64,000 nucleotides of DNA from Streptomyces sp. CB02980 (GTDB lineage Bacteria > Actinomycetota > Actinomycetes > Streptomycetales > Streptomycetaceae): positions 682,001 through 746,000 of the forward strand of contig NZ_JACSCH020000002.1 of NCBI RefSeq assembly GCF_014451325.2. Direction: 5' to 3'. The position numbers and the translations under genes were made by a program. Shown one piece after another: positions 52,096 through 61,267 of this stretch. How positions within the stretch are numbered: position 1 is the stretch's first letter; every line of letters starts with the position of its first letter. The notes beneath the pieces were generated by a model that had not been told where the DNA came from, searched no databases, and saw only the letters and a list, made by a program, of their open reading frames with translations.

Positions 52096-53625
52096 GGGTG
52101 TGGTGGGCGACGGCGTGGTCGGCGGGTTGGCGGTGTCCGCGAGGGTGACGGTGACGTGCTCGCCGGGCTTGGCAACGAAGACCACCGGCTGGGAGTCGAG
52201 TTGGTAGCCGTTAGGGGCAGTCGTCTCGGTGGCCCAGTAGCGGGTTCCGGCCTTCAGGGTGACGTCAAGCTTCGCAGTGGCGGTGCCGTCCTTGCCTGTG
52301 GTCAGGGCGAGGAGCTGCTTGCCGGGCCGGTGCTCGCCGTTCGTGCCGACCTCGTCCGTACGGATGTTGATGACCGCGCCCGACAGCGTCTTGCCTGTGA
52401 CCTTGTCCGTCTTGCGGAGGAGGAAGTCGGCCTTCTTGAAGGGGTCGATGACTACGAGCGGGTTGGCGTGGGCGGTGCGGCCCTCGGTGATGGTGACGTC
52501 CTGGTCCGGGGCGAGGTCGTGGATCGTGTCGCCCGTGGACATTTCGCGCAGCCGGTAGGCGCCGGGCGGGATGCCGTCGAGAACGAGCATGCCCTTCACG
52601 TCGGTCTCTCCCTCGGCGACGACCTTGCCGGCGGAGTCGAGCAGCTGGAAGGCCGCCCCGGTGAGGACGGAGCCTTCAGGGTCCTTCTTCTGGATCTCCA
52701 CGCCGCCGGGCGCTGCGGTGACCTCCACGGTGGCGGTGTCCTCGGCCGTGGTGGTGGCGCCGGCCAGCAACATGCGCTGGGCGGCGGGGTTCTGCGGGGT
52801 GAGGATTTTCAGCTGGGAGCCGGGCAAGCCAGTGGCGGTGCCCCGCACGGTGGCCCTCCCGGTCTTCCCTGCGGTGAACTCCCACGCCCCGGCGCCCTGC
52901 TGGTCCGTAGTGACCTTGCCGGTGCCGGTGCCCGTGCCGGAGTCGGACTCGGCAAGCTGCACGGTGACGCCGGGGATGGCGGCGCCGGTGAGCGTGGAGT
53001 TGACCTTCACCGCCACGTTGACCTTCTGGCCGGTATGCGTCTTCGTGACCGACGGGCTGATGTGCAGGGCGTACGGGCCGGCGTACCGCTTGGCCTCGTC
53101 GATGTACCGCATCGCGAGCGTGCGTGCGGTCGGCGAGACCACCTGGTAGGCGAGGCGCTGCTTGCCCCGAGTGCCGTGGATCCCGTACCTACCTCCCGCG
53201 AGCCACTCGTAGACGGCCGCGTCGACCGCGGCGGCCTGGGCGTGGTCGCGGGTCTGCCCGTACCGGCCGATCACGTACGAGGCGTACGCCAGGTTCTCGC
53301 GGGGCATCGGCCTGCCAGTCACCGAGGACGTCCAAGACGTGACCACCGTCGGGTCGCTGTACCCACCGGAGTCAGCCGGTCCCTTGCGCTCGGGGTCCGC
53401 GCAGTAGGTCTCGGCATTGCCGAAGACCTTTGGACCGGGCGGGCCGTACGCGCCGATGTGCGAGGCGCCGACGTTGCCGTCCGAGTCCGGGATCGTGTAT
53501 CCGGGACCCAGCGGGCTCGGTGCGGGGGCGGCCTGGGCAGGTGACCAGGCCAGAGTGCCGACCGCGCCTGCGGCGATGGCGACGGCCAGGGATCGAACGG
53601 CGACGCGGACGAAACGGGCGTGCAC
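52009..53625 (-). CDS. surface adhesin with thioester-like and SpaA domains; sortase signal out of frame
   Basis: A 538-residue exported protein: signal peptide (residues 1-32, ending 'SPAQAAPAP'), a thioester-domain-like region ('ETYCADP' with Cys, then 'AAAVDAAVYEWLAGGRYG'), Ig/SpaA-like domains ('VEIQKKDPEG...AYRLREM' and 'ADFLLRKTDKVTG...YWATETTAPNGYQL') with Lys and Glu able to form isopeptide bonds, and a Pro/Thr-rich wall segment. The frame then ends in Pro-rich sequence. In the next frame lie 'SLAHTG', a hydrophobic segment and 'RRRRR', with a stop at 51920. This is a class E sortase signal, so one base has been lost or gained near 52090-52100. Confidence 0.8.
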   Translation of the reverse strand: MHARFVRVAVRSLAVAIAAGAVGTLAWSPAQAAPAPSPLGPGYTIPDSDGNVGASHIGAYGPPGPKVFGNAETYCADPERKGPADSGGYSDPTVVTSWTSSVTGRPMPRENLAYASYVIGRYGQTRDHAQAAAVDAAVYEWLAGGRYGIHGTRGKQRLAYQVVSPTARTLAMRYIDEAKRYAGPYALHISPSVTKTHTGQKVNVAVKVNSTLTGAAIPGVTVQLAESDSGTGTGTGKVTTDQQGAGAWEFTAGKTGRATVRGTATGLPGSQLKILTPQNPAAQRMLLAGATTTAEDTATVEVTAAPGGVEIQKKDPEGSVLTGAAFQLLDSAGKVVAEGETDVKGMLVLDGIPPGAYRLREMSTGDTIHDLAPDQDVTITEGRTAHANPLVVIDPFKKADFLLRKTDKVTGKTLSGAVINIRTDEVGTNGEHRPGKQLLALTTGKDGTATAKLDVTLKAGTRYWATETTAPNGYQLDSQPVVFVAKPGEHVTVTLADTANPPTTPSPTTPHHRPPSSPRPSRRPTASPTPAPRPPPGS

Positions 53626-53670
53626 GAAGGTGATGCTCCTTGATGGATGGGCGGGTCGGGAAGTGGTGGC

Positions 53671-54405
53671 TCAGCGGACTCGGCTCGTCGGCGGGCGTGT
53701 GGCCGTGGTCCACCGGGGGACGCTGCGCGTGGTGAGTGCCGGTGCGCGGTGAGCGGCAGCGGCTCGTTTCAGGTCGAGCGGGGTGGGTGCCGGGGACCTG
53801 GGCGGCACCGCTGGGGTGAGCTGGGCGTGCTCGGGCAGCGAGGACAGCATGCTGTCCTTCCAGCGCGGTACGGGCGACGGGTCGGAGACGCTGTCGGTGA
53901 CGGCCCTGACGAGCGCGATCGGCGTATGCGTGGACGCTGTGGCGTACCAGCGGGCATAGCTCGTCTTGGGGCCACCCCACAGATACCAGCGCGCCTCCAG
54001 GGTGGTGAGTTCCTTCTCGGCGTCGAGTTCGCCGGTGGTGTACTCGATGCCGGCCAGACCGTCGGGGGACTGGAGTGCGAGGACGCCCCAGCATGGGTGT
54101 TGGATCTTCCAGCCGCGCTGGATCAGCGGCACCATGGGCTGGAACGCGTCGAGTTCCTCGTTCTCGGGGTGGGGAAGGGCCAGGTACGTGTGCGGGCCAG
54201 CTGTGTACGCCTTGGCCAGGGCGGTGGTGAAGGCGGCGACGAACTCCGTGGGCGCCATGTCGTTGAAACACACACCCCAGACGGGCGGACCAAATCTGTC
54301 GCGGTACGCGCTGATGCGCCACAGCCCGTCGTCCTCCCCCTCGGGCAGGAAGCCGAGCCGGACCTTGCGGTCGGGCTCCAAGGACGATTGATTGCCCTCG
54401 CCCAT
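53671..54405 (-). CDS. DUF317-like protein
   Basis: A 244-residue protein resembling DUF317 proteins: 'LGFLPEGEDDGLWRISAYRD' and 'GPPVWGVCFNDMAPTEFVAAFTTALA' are the core strand-helix units, followed by 'ARWYLWGGPKTSYARWYATASTHTPIALVRAVTDSV' and a basic Pro-rich tail. It lies between the adhesin and the excisionase gene. It is another member of the family besides the one at 18581, and both are on the island. Confidence 0.65.
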   Translation of the reverse strand: MGEGNQSSLEPDRKVRLGFLPEGEDDGLWRISAYRDRFGPPVWGVCFNDMAPTEFVAAFTTALAKAYTAGPHTYLALPHPENEELDAFQPMVPLIQRGWKIQHPCWGVLALQSPDGLAGIEYTTGELDAEKELTTLEARWYLWGGPKTSYARWYATASTHTPIALVRAVTDSVSDPSPVPRWKDSMLSSLPEHAQLTPAVPPRSPAPTPLDLKRAAAAHRAPALTTRSVPRWTTATRPPTSRVR

Positions 54406-54583
54406 CCACGGAGCACCTTCGGATGACCTCGGTAAGAAGTTCGAACCGACGGGCTCACCCTCGCCCCACGGTTCGTTCTCCCTTCGCGAACTGTGCCGTC
54501 CGTCTCTGGACTCTTACACGAATCCGTTTAGTGTTCCGTCCCCCGGAGACCATTCGCCCTTGCCCCACGAGCCCACATCCCCT
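54406..54583. promoter_or_regulatory. divergent region between DUF317-like and excisionase genes
   Basis: A 178-base gap between genes in opposite directions. It presumably holds promoters for both, including xis-int. No clear operator is seen. Confidence 0.3.
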
Positions 54584-54877
54584 ATGGACTTCGCCGCACC
54601 GAACGCCGACATGGAGGCCGCCGCGCACCCCACGCTCCAGTACCAAAGTGACCCGACTGACAACCGTCCGCCCCTCCTCGCCAGTGCCTGGTACTCGACC
54701 AAGGACCTCGCCACTCACCTACGCGTCGACACCTCGACTCTGCGTCGATGGCGAACCGCTCAGCCGCCCCAGGGCCCGCCGTTCGTCTCCATCTCGGAGC
54801 GTGTCGTCATGTACAGCGCGATCGACATAGAGGAATGGCTGCACAGCCGCCGCATCACCCCTCGCCGGGCGGCTTGA
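54584..54877 (+). CDS. xis: excisionase-like HTH protein
   Basis: A 97-residue protein with a winged-helix excisionase/MerR-like domain: 'WYSTKDLATHLRVDTSTLRRWRTAQPPQGPPFVSISERVVMYSAIDIEEWLHSRRI'. Such proteins bind arms of the attachment site and steer the integrase to excision. The start is not certain (ATG 54584 or 54608; neither has a strong ribosome-binding site). The stop overlaps the integrase ATG by one base (TGATG). Confidence 0.8.
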   Translation: MDFAAPNADMEAAAHPTLQYQSDPTDNRPPLLASAWYSTKDLATHLRVDTSTLRRWRTAQPPQGPPFVSISERVVMYSAIDIEEWLHSRRITPRRAA

Positions 54878-56094
54878 TGGCCCATATAGAAACCGTTCCT
54901 GTCGGCGTACGCCTCTCCACGGACGTCGAATACAGGCCCAATAGAGCCAACCCGTACCGCGCCCGCGTCCGCTGGTTCGACCCCACGACTAAGCGCCGGA
55001 AGTCCGTGTCCGAGGGAAAGGACAGCGAAGAAGAAGCACAGGCGTGGATCCAAACCATCATCGAGGCAGCGGAGGCCGGCCTCGCCCCATCGGTGGCCAC
55101 CATGAAGCTCGCCGACTACGGCGAAACGAACATGGAACTCGCCCTACGCGGTCTGGAATTGAAGACGCGCGACCCCTACCTCTCAGGATGGCGTGTACGC
55201 GTAGTGCCGGCCCTCGGGCATCTGCCGGTCCGGATGATCACCAACGGTGCCATCGACCGCACCGTGCAGAACTGGATCGCTGACGAGCACGGTCGCTCGA
55301 CCGTCAAGAACACCATCGCCGTCCTGGTCCGTGTCATGGAGCAGGCGGTCCGGGACGGCATCATCAAGGTCAACCCGGCCCGCGTGACGGGCTGGCAGAA
55401 GCTCTACAAGCAGGCCGAGGACGAGCTCCTCGACCCGCGAGCCCTGGCCCTCCCCGGCTGGGAGGCGCTCGTCGAGCTGGCCGACGCACTCGTGGCCGCC
55501 TCCCACGGCGAGTACCGGGGCTGGGGCGAGGTCGTCCTCTTCGCCGCATGTACCGCTGCGCGCATCGGTGAGGTCTCCGGCTGCCGGGCCGGTGACATCG
55601 ACACCACCAACTGGATCTGGACCGTCCGGCGCCAGACCACTCCCGCTCCCGGCGGCCTCGTCGACAAGGGGACGAAGGGCAAGCGGGCCCGCCAGGTGCC
55701 CATCATCGAGGAGATTCGCCCCCTCGTCGCCCAGCGCATTCTGGCTGCCGGCCCCGATCCGGACGCCCGCATGTTCACCGGCCCCCGAGGCGGCCGCATC
55801 TCCACCGCGGTCCTGCGCGACGCGACGCACTGGGACGACGTCGTCCTGAAGCTCGGCTACGAGCACCAGCGCCGCCACGATCTCCGCCACACCGGACTCA
55901 CCTGGTTCGCCGACGCCGGGGTCCAGGTGCACGTCCTCCGCAAGATCGCGGGCCACGGTTCGCTCACCACCACCCAGCGATACCTGCACCCCGACGTGCA
56001 CAAGATCACCGCCGCTGGCGCCGCCCTCTCGGCCCACCTCAGTGTGCTCCGCGCGCCCCGGTCCCTGCCGAGCGCGATTGTGGTCGCGCGCTGA
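54877..56094 (+). CDS. int: tyrosine-type site-specific integrase
   Basis: A 405-residue tyrosine recombinase. The catalytic residues are Arg229 ('AARIGEV'), His334 and Arg337 ('HDLRH'), His360 ('GHGSLTTTQRY') and nucleophile Tyr369. An N-terminal AP2-like arm-binding region ('RPNRANPYRARVRWFDPTTKRRKSVSEG') and a SAM-like core-binding domain come before. It is coupled to xis and lies 100 bases from tRNA-Pro, the likely attachment site. Confidence 0.95.
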   Translation: MAHIETVPVGVRLSTDVEYRPNRANPYRARVRWFDPTTKRRKSVSEGKDSEEEAQAWIQTIIEAAEAGLAPSVATMKLADYGETNMELALRGLELKTRDPYLSGWRVRVVPALGHLPVRMITNGAIDRTVQNWIADEHGRSTVKNTIAVLVRVMEQAVRDGIIKVNPARVTGWQKLYKQAEDELLDPRALALPGWEALVELADALVAASHGEYRGWGEVVLFAACTAARIGEVSGCRAGDIDTTNWIWTVRRQTTPAPGGLVDKGTKGKRARQVPIIEEIRPLVAQRILAAGPDPDARMFTGPRGGRISTAVLRDATHWDDVVLKLGYEHQRRHDLRHTGLTWFADAGVQVHVLRKIAGHGSLTTTQRYLHPDVHKITAAGAALSAHLSVLRAPRSLPSAIVVAR

Positions 56095-56137
56095 CGCGGT
56101 CAAGGCGAGTTGGTCCCCAACCGGTCCCCGAAAACGA

Positions 56138-56177
56138 GTCAGAGGCCGTTTCAGATTGCTCTGAAACGGCCTCTGAC
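56138..56177. terminator. bidirectional terminator after the integrase gene
   Basis: Perfect 18-base arms GTCAGAGGCCGTTTCAGA (56138-56155) and complement (56160-56177) with a 4-base loop lie between int and the tRNA 3' end. Confidence 0.85.
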
Positions 56178-56193
56178 CTGCGACTCTTTCGAG

Positions 56194-56267
<74 letters not shown>

Positions 56268-56320
56268 ATGCGCGTCTCTTCGGGGTTTCCCCCTCGTCGG
56301 CGTGCAGGGAAAACATTACC

Positions 56321-59158
56321 TCACTCCGGAGGGTGGGTTGACGCACGGGCTGTCACCGCGCCGCAGGTGGTGGCCAGGGACGTTGCTTCGGCGAGGGTGG
56401 TGGCCGAGCCCGTCGCGTGGGCGAGGTCCAGGCGCGCTCGGGACTCCTCGTAGCGGGAGGGGGACGCCGCCAGGTGTGCGACGGCGCGGGTGAGGAGGCG
56501 GCGGGACTCGGCCGGGGTGGCGAAGAGGGCCAGGCAGCGGAGCGCTTCGCCGCGAACGGTGGGAGTGCCGAGGCGTTCGGCGTGGGCGTGGGCCTCGGTG
56601 GCGATGCGGGCCGCGCGGTCCGGGTCCGTCGCGGCGAGGGCACGGGCGAGGTCGAAGGGCCAGGGGGCCCAGATGCCGTGGTGGCGGCCGCGGACGGTCA
56701 GCGCCTCGGCCGCCGCCTCCAGCGTGTGGACCGCCTCCTCGCGCCGGCCTTCGGCCAGCAGGAGGCGGCCGAGGACGCTCGGGCCGTCGGGCAGCACGAT
56801 CGCGCCCGGCCAGGGCGGGCCGAAGGCGTAGCGGTCGGCGACGTCCCGGGCCTCGGCGGTACGGCCCCGGGCGAGCAGGGTGTCGACGAGGAGGCAGGCC
56901 GTGTCCCAGTGGACGGGGAGCCCGCTGCCCACCCGGTCGGCGCGGCGGAGGCCCTCCTCCAGGTGGTGCTGCGCCCTGGGCAGGTCTCCGCGCCGCCGGT
57001 GGGCCAGGCCCAGGAGGGTGTGGGCGAAGGCCAGGTGGGCGCCGCTCCAGCCGGAGATCTCGAAAGCACGCACCGCCTCGGCGAACAGCGCCTCAGCCCG
57101 GTCGGGACGGTCGGCGAACGCGTACGCGATGCCCGTGAGCGCCGGGATCTCGAAACCCCAGGTGGTGTCGGTCCAGGCGAGGCCCCGGGCAGGTGCGCCG
57201 TCGACGAGGGCGCTGTCGCAGAGTCGTACGACCTCGGCAGCCGGTTCGCCCCTGAGCATCGCGTCGAAGGCCCGGACCGCGAGCAGGGCCCGTTCCGCGT
57301 TGTCCGCGCCGGTGAAGTCCGCGGTGAGCTCGGCGAGGCGACGCGAGCGGCCGGGCCCGTCCTCCTCGGCGGCCTGGAACCCCTCGTACATGAAGTGCGC
57401 CGCCTGGAGGCGCCGTCGGCCGGTGCCGGGTGGGGTGCGGACCGCCTCGGCCGCGACGGTCCTCGCCGCCTCCCCGAGCTGGTTGCTGTGTGCGAGTACC
57501 TGGGCGAGCCGGTAGGTGGCGTCGACGCGGAGGGCGTCGTCCAGGCCGGGCAGGTCGAGCGCCGAGCGGAGGTGCCGGACCGTGGCGGCCGGCGCGGTGA
57601 GCAGCGACGCGCAGCCGAGTTCGTACAGGACGGTGGCGTACGTGTCCGGGCCCGGCGGCTCGGCGAGGGCCCGCTCCAGGCTGCGGCGGGCCGCGTCGGG
57701 GGCCCCGACGGCCAGGTGCTCGACGGCGGCGGCCCGCAGTCGGCGGACGACGTCCTCGTCGTCCGCCGGATGCACGTCGAGGAGGTGTCGGGAGGCGGCG
57801 GCCGGACCGTGGCCCGCCTCGGCCAGCGCCCGCGCGGCGCGCCCGTGCAGGGCGGTCCGTGTCGCTGCCGGCACCGATACGTACACGGCCGTCGCGATCA
57901 GGGGATGCGTGAACTCCAGCGGGCTCGTCGGGGTGGGCGGCGCCGGTGTCGGGGTGGTCGGCGTGGGGGTGGTGCGTGTGGCGGTGGTCGGTACTCCCTT
58001 CGGACTCGCTGCCGTCACGATCCTCGCTCGACGGAGGCAGTCCGTGTGCGCCGCCACCTCGCTCCGCCCCATCCCCGTGAGCGCTCCCAGGAGCTGCGGC
58101 GTGCTGTCCGTGCCGAGCACGGCGATCGCCCACGCCAGACGCGTCGGGCCGGCGCCGAGTGCCTCGAGACGGGCCACGAGGCCCCCACCGCGCGCCCCCG
58201 CTCCCAGCTCGCGGAGGAGGACGGCGGATTCGGCCACGGGCTCGACCTTCCCCTCGCGGGCCTTCGCGAGCAGTTCGACCGTCTCGTACGGGTTCCCCGA
58301 CGTCACCGTCCACAGTTCGTGGCAGAACGGTTCGTCCGCGTGCCGGCCGAGCGCGTCACGGGCCAGTACGGCGGTGGCCTCGGGCGTGAGTGACTCCAGG
58401 CTCAGGGTCAGGACCGCGCGGTCGCCCAGCGCCGCGAGGGTGGCGGGTACGCCGGGCTCGGGAGGCTCGGGCGACAGCGGACGGTGCGCGAAAACGACCA
58501 GAACGGGGAGGCCCCCGTCCTGTCGGGTCCGGGTGTAGGCGTCGAGCCAGGCCAGTGACTCCGCGTCGGCCCACTGGGCGTCGTCGACCAGCAGCACCGG
58601 CGGCCGGTCCCTCAGCCGCTCGGCCAGGCCGTCCAGAAGCCGGACGAGCCCGCCCCGTACGCCCTGCGGGTCGGCGGGTGCGGCCGGGGGCGGAGGCGGC
58701 GGTGCGAGACCCAGCGCGGGGGCGACACGGTCGAAATCGTCGACGTGGTCGAGCTGGCCGGGGAGCAGACCGTGGACCGTCTCCTCGCCCCGACCGTCCA
58801 GGGCCGCCAGGGCGGGTCGGAGCAGTTGGCGCGTGACATGGAACGGGACCGAGGTGTGTGTCTCGTCGCCTCGGGCTGTCAGGACGGTGCACCGGTCCCG
58901 GGCGTTGCGGCCGATCTCGGCGAGGAGCGCGGTCTTGCCCATGCCCGGTTCTCCCCGGTAGACGAGGACGCCCCCGCCGTACGCGGGTTCCGCGACGAGG
59001 CCGTCGACCGCGTGGGCGGCCGCGGCGAGTTCCGGGCCGCGTTCGAGGAGGAGGCACCCTCGCGCCGGGTCCGCATCGGGTTTCGTACGCTCCGCGCCGA
59101 CCCACGAAAGCGCTTCCAACGACCTTGCGTGCAACGGCTGTTCAGGATCCGACGGCAC
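56321..59158 (-). CDS. AAA ATPase/TPR regulator (LAL-like) without LuxR domain
   Basis: A 945-residue protein. 'VYRGEPGMGKTALLAEIG' near residue 50-65 is Walker A and 'PPVLLVDDAQWADAESLAWLDAY' Walker B; 'TSGNPYETVELL' and the helical second half with TPR-like repeats follow, as in LAL/MalT-type regulators. The C-terminal LuxR helix-turn-helix that normally ends these proteins is missing: the frame ends in 'TTCGAVTARASTHPPE'. The GTG at 59158 is the best start, with GGGGAGAG upstream. It is on the chromosome side of the island. Confidence 0.75.
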   Translation of the reverse strand: MPSDPEQPLHARSLEALSWVGAERTKPDADPARGCLLLERGPELAAAAHAVDGLVAEPAYGGGVLVYRGEPGMGKTALLAEIGRNARDRCTVLTARGDETHTSVPFHVTRQLLRPALAALDGRGEETVHGLLPGQLDHVDDFDRVAPALGLAPPPPPPAAPADPQGVRGGLVRLLDGLAERLRDRPPVLLVDDAQWADAESLAWLDAYTRTRQDGGLPVLVVFAHRPLSPEPPEPGVPATLAALGDRAVLTLSLESLTPEATAVLARDALGRHADEPFCHELWTVTSGNPYETVELLAKAREGKVEPVAESAVLLRELGAGARGGGLVARLEALGAGPTRLAWAIAVLGTDSTPQLLGALTGMGRSEVAAHTDCLRRARIVTAASPKGVPTTATRTTPTPTTPTPAPPTPTSPLEFTHPLIATAVYVSVPAATRTALHGRAARALAEAGHGPAAASRHLLDVHPADDEDVVRRLRAAAVEHLAVGAPDAARRSLERALAEPPGPDTYATVLYELGCASLLTAPAATVRHLRSALDLPGLDDALRVDATYRLAQVLAHSNQLGEAARTVAAEAVRTPPGTGRRRLQAAHFMYEGFQAAEEDGPGRSRRLAELTADFTGADNAERALLAVRAFDAMLRGEPAAEVVRLCDSALVDGAPARGLAWTDTTWGFEIPALTGIAYAFADRPDRAEALFAEAVRAFEISGWSGAHLAFAHTLLGLAHRRRGDLPRAQHHLEEGLRRADRVGSGLPVHWDTACLLVDTLLARGRTAEARDVADRYAFGPPWPGAIVLPDGPSVLGRLLLAEGRREEAVHTLEAAAEALTVRGRHHGIWAPWPFDLARALAATDPDRAARIATEAHAHAERLGTPTVRGEALRCLALFATPAESRRLLTRAVAHLAASPSRYEESRARLDLAHATGSATTLAEATSLATTCGAVTARASTHPPE

Positions 59159-59279
59159 CGGTGACTCACTCTCCCCACAAGAGCTGCTGCCATGACCGGC
59201 CCGCGCGACCCACGCGGCCGGTGTGCGGTGGACCGTCGAGCCTAGCGGGCCCGATCGCCCCGGGGGCGACAATGGACGG

Positions 59280-59999
59280 GTGAACCGGACAGCGAGTGAC
59301 CGTGGCAGGGATCGCGACGAGGAGGGGCGGGCTCGTAGCGCGCGTCCCCGCGACGGGCTCGGCCGTCCGCTGCCGTACGGCGCCGAGGGCGTGCCCCGGC
59401 AGCCCGAGGGTGTCGTCCGCACTCCCGAGGAGACCCTGCGCGAGGCGCAGCGGCTGCTGGACGCCGGGATGCCCTTCCACGCGCACGAGGTCTTCGAGGA
59501 CGCCTGGAAGTCCGGCCCCGAGTCGGAGCGCGACCTGTGGCAGGGCCTCGCGCAGCTCGCCGTGGGCCTGACGCACGCCGCCCGCGGCAACACGGCGGGC
59601 GGGGCACGGCTGCTGCGCCGCGGCGCCGACCGCCTCGCGGGCGGGCCGGGGAGCGCGGAGGCCGCGGCCGTGTACGGCATCGATGCCGGCGGACTCGCGG
59701 CGTGGGCACGGGAGTTGGCCGACCGCGCCTCCGGAGACGGAGAGGCCGAAGGAGCGGACGCGGACGGAGGGGCCGGTGCGGGCGGAGAGGCCGGTGCGGG
59801 CCGAGGGGCCAGTGCGGGCCGAGAAGCCGGTGCGGGCGGAGAGGCCGGTGCGGGCCGAGGGGCCAGTGCGGGCCGAGAAGCCGGTGCGGGCGGAGAGGGC
59901 AGTGCGGGCGGAGAGGCCGGTGCGGCCGGATCCGCCCGCCCGGCCGTCGTCGTCGACGCCGCCTCCGAGGCGCCCCGGCTGCGGCTGGACCGGGCCTGA
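59280..59999 (+). CDS. DUF309 protein with repeat tail
   Basis: A 239-residue protein. The DUF309 domain is clear ('LLDAGMPFHAHEVFEDAWKSGPESERDLWQGLAQLAVGLTHAARGN', residues about 60-110), with the HAHEVFE segment that defines the family. The last 80 residues are low-complexity Gly/Ala/Glu/Arg repeats. Start GTG 59280. It is divergent from the LAL-like gene. Biochemical role unknown. Confidence 0.85.
   Translation: MNRTASDRGRDRDEEGRARSARPRDGLGRPLPYGAEGVPRQPEGVVRTPEETLREAQRLLDAGMPFHAHEVFEDAWKSGPESERDLWQGLAQLAVGLTHAARGNTAGGARLLRRGADRLAGGPGSAEAAAVYGIDAGGLAAWARELADRASGDGEAEGADADGGAGAGGEAGAGRGASAGREAGAGGEAGAGRGASAGREAGAGGEGSAGGEAGAAGSARPAVVVDAASEAPRLRLDRA
59775..59934 (+). repeat. 18/54-base tandem coding repeats
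   Basis: Units of 18 bases (GCGGGCGGAGAGGCCGGT and close variants) encode G-A-G-G-E-A, G-A-G-R-G-A and S-A-G-R-E-A. A 54-base group is repeated twice. They probably change in copy number between strains. Confidence 0.75.
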
Positions 60000-60002
60000 G
60001 GG

Positions 60003-60419
60003 TTACGCCCCCGCCCCCGGGTCCAGCTCCCGCAGCAGGACCGACGTGTGGCTCACCGAGGGGTCCTTGGCCGCCGTCAGGAGGGTGATCGTCTCCTTCG
60101 CCGCGAGGCTCCTCAGGCGGTCGAGGGCCGCTGCCGCGTCGGGGGCCTCGAGTTCGGCCTCGTAGCGCCTGCGGAACTCCTCGTACTCACCCTCGGTTCC
60201 GTGGTACCAGTGGCGGAGTTCCGTGGACGGCGTGAGCGCTTTCGGCCATTCGTCGATGTGGGCGTCGGTCTTGGCGAGTCCGCGCGGCCAGAGCCGGTCG
60301 ACGAGGACCCGTACGCCGTCGTCCGGCGAGGGGGTCTCGTAGATCCGGCGGACGCGGACTCGGGGGGCGGACCGGGCGGGCCGATGGGGCTCTGCGGGCT
60401 GTGTGGGCTCTGCGGGCAT
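60003..60419 (-). CDS. DUF488-family protein
   Basis: A 138-residue protein of the DUF488 family: 'VRRIYETPSPDDGVRVLVDRLWPRGLAKTDAHIDEWPKALTPSTELRHWY' and 'RRYEAEL' are typical. Function is unknown. I chose ATG 60419; an earlier ATG at 60452 overlaps the TetR gene end. Its stop is close to the convergent DUF309 gene stop. Confidence 0.85.
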   Translation of the reverse strand: MPAEPTQPAEPHRPARSAPRVRVRRIYETPSPDDGVRVLVDRLWPRGLAKTDAHIDEWPKALTPSTELRHWYHGTEGEYEEFRRRYEAELEAPDAAAALDRLRSLAAKETITLLTAAKDPSVSHTSVLLRELDPGAGA

Positions 60420-60448
60420 GGTTCCAGCCTGACAAACCGGCCCGCGAC

Positions 60449-61117
60449 TCACCCCTCGACGCGCAGTGCCGGAAGGAGGACGGCGTCGACGAAGGTCCGC
60501 ATGGTCGAGACGTCCGTGAAGCGGTCCTCGAAGAGCCGCTCGATGCGGAGCATGCCCAGGAAGCAGGGGGCGACGAAGCCGATCGCGGGATTGTCGGCGG
60601 CGACCTCGCCCCGCTCGACCGCGCGCGCCACGACCGCGTCGATGGCCGCGACCTCGGGGGCGATGACGGTCTCGCGGAGTGCGGCGCGCAGGTCGGGGTG
60701 CTGGATGAAGGCCTGGGCGACGGCCTCCATGAGTTCGGCGTCGCGCTCGCGGTGGGAGGCGGCGATCCGGCCCGCCTCGCGCAGGTCACCCACGAGGGTG
60801 CCGGTGTCGATGCCGGTGAAGACGGTGCAGCGGCGCTGGGCGAGCGCGGCCGTGACGAGCTGCGGCTTCGTGCCCCACTGCCGGTAGAGGGTGGCCTTGC
60901 CGCACTTGGTGCGGGCCGCGACGCCCTCCATGGTCACCGAGTCGTATCCGCCCTCACGCAGGAGGCAGAGCACGGCGTCGTACAGCTCCGTCTCGCGCTC
61001 CGGCGTGATCTTGCTGCGGCGGGCGGCCGCGGTGGCGGCTTCCGTGGACGCCGACCCCGACGCGGACGCTGATGTGGTCGCTGACGCGGCCGTGGACGCG
61101 GACGTGGACGTGGACAT
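60449..61117 (-). CDS. TetR-family regulator
   Basis: A 222-residue regulator. After a Ser/Ala/Thr-rich start, residues about 37-85 form the TetR DNA-binding domain ('DAVLCLLREGGYDSVTMEGVAARTKCGKATLYRQWGTKPQLV'). The C-terminal ligand domain is helical. ATG 61117 has GGAGGG upstream; the earlier ATG at 61228 would overlap the operator. It is divergent from the PAP2 gene and probably controls it through the operator at 61171. Confidence 0.9.
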   Translation of the reverse strand: MSTSTSASTAASATTSASASGSASTEAATAAARRSKITPERETELYDAVLCLLREGGYDSVTMEGVAARTKCGKATLYRQWGTKPQLVTAALAQRRCTVFTGIDTGTLVGDLREAGRIAASHRERDAELMEAVAQAFIQHPDLRAALRETVIAPEVAAIDAVVARAVERGEVAADNPAIGFVAPCFLGMLRIERLFEDRFTDVSTMRTFVDAVLLPALRVEG

Positions 61118-61170
61118 CGATCCCTCCCGGACACCTCTGTCTCTGCACATACGAGAGTAGGGGGTGCACA

Positions 61171-61208
61171 ATCGAGACGCAAACGTATCGAGACGCTTGC
61201 GTCTCGAT
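61171..61208. promoter_or_regulatory. TetR operator
   Basis: Inverted repeat ATCGAGACGCAA (61171-61182) and TTGCGTCTCGAT (61197-61208) with a 14-base centre. ATCGAGACGC is also repeated directly at 61187-61196. It lies between the divergent TetR (61117) and PAP2 (61268) genes. Confidence 0.75.
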
Positions 61209-61267
61209 GAAATCGGATCTAGGCTCACTCCGTTTGTTGGCGATTTGAGTGATTAGAGGGCCGCGCG

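Noticed and set aside
56417..58393. A 658-codon plus-strand frame
   Set aside because: Antisense to the AAA/TPR regulator, whose Walker motifs are clear. The product is Gly/Arg/Val-rich without domains.
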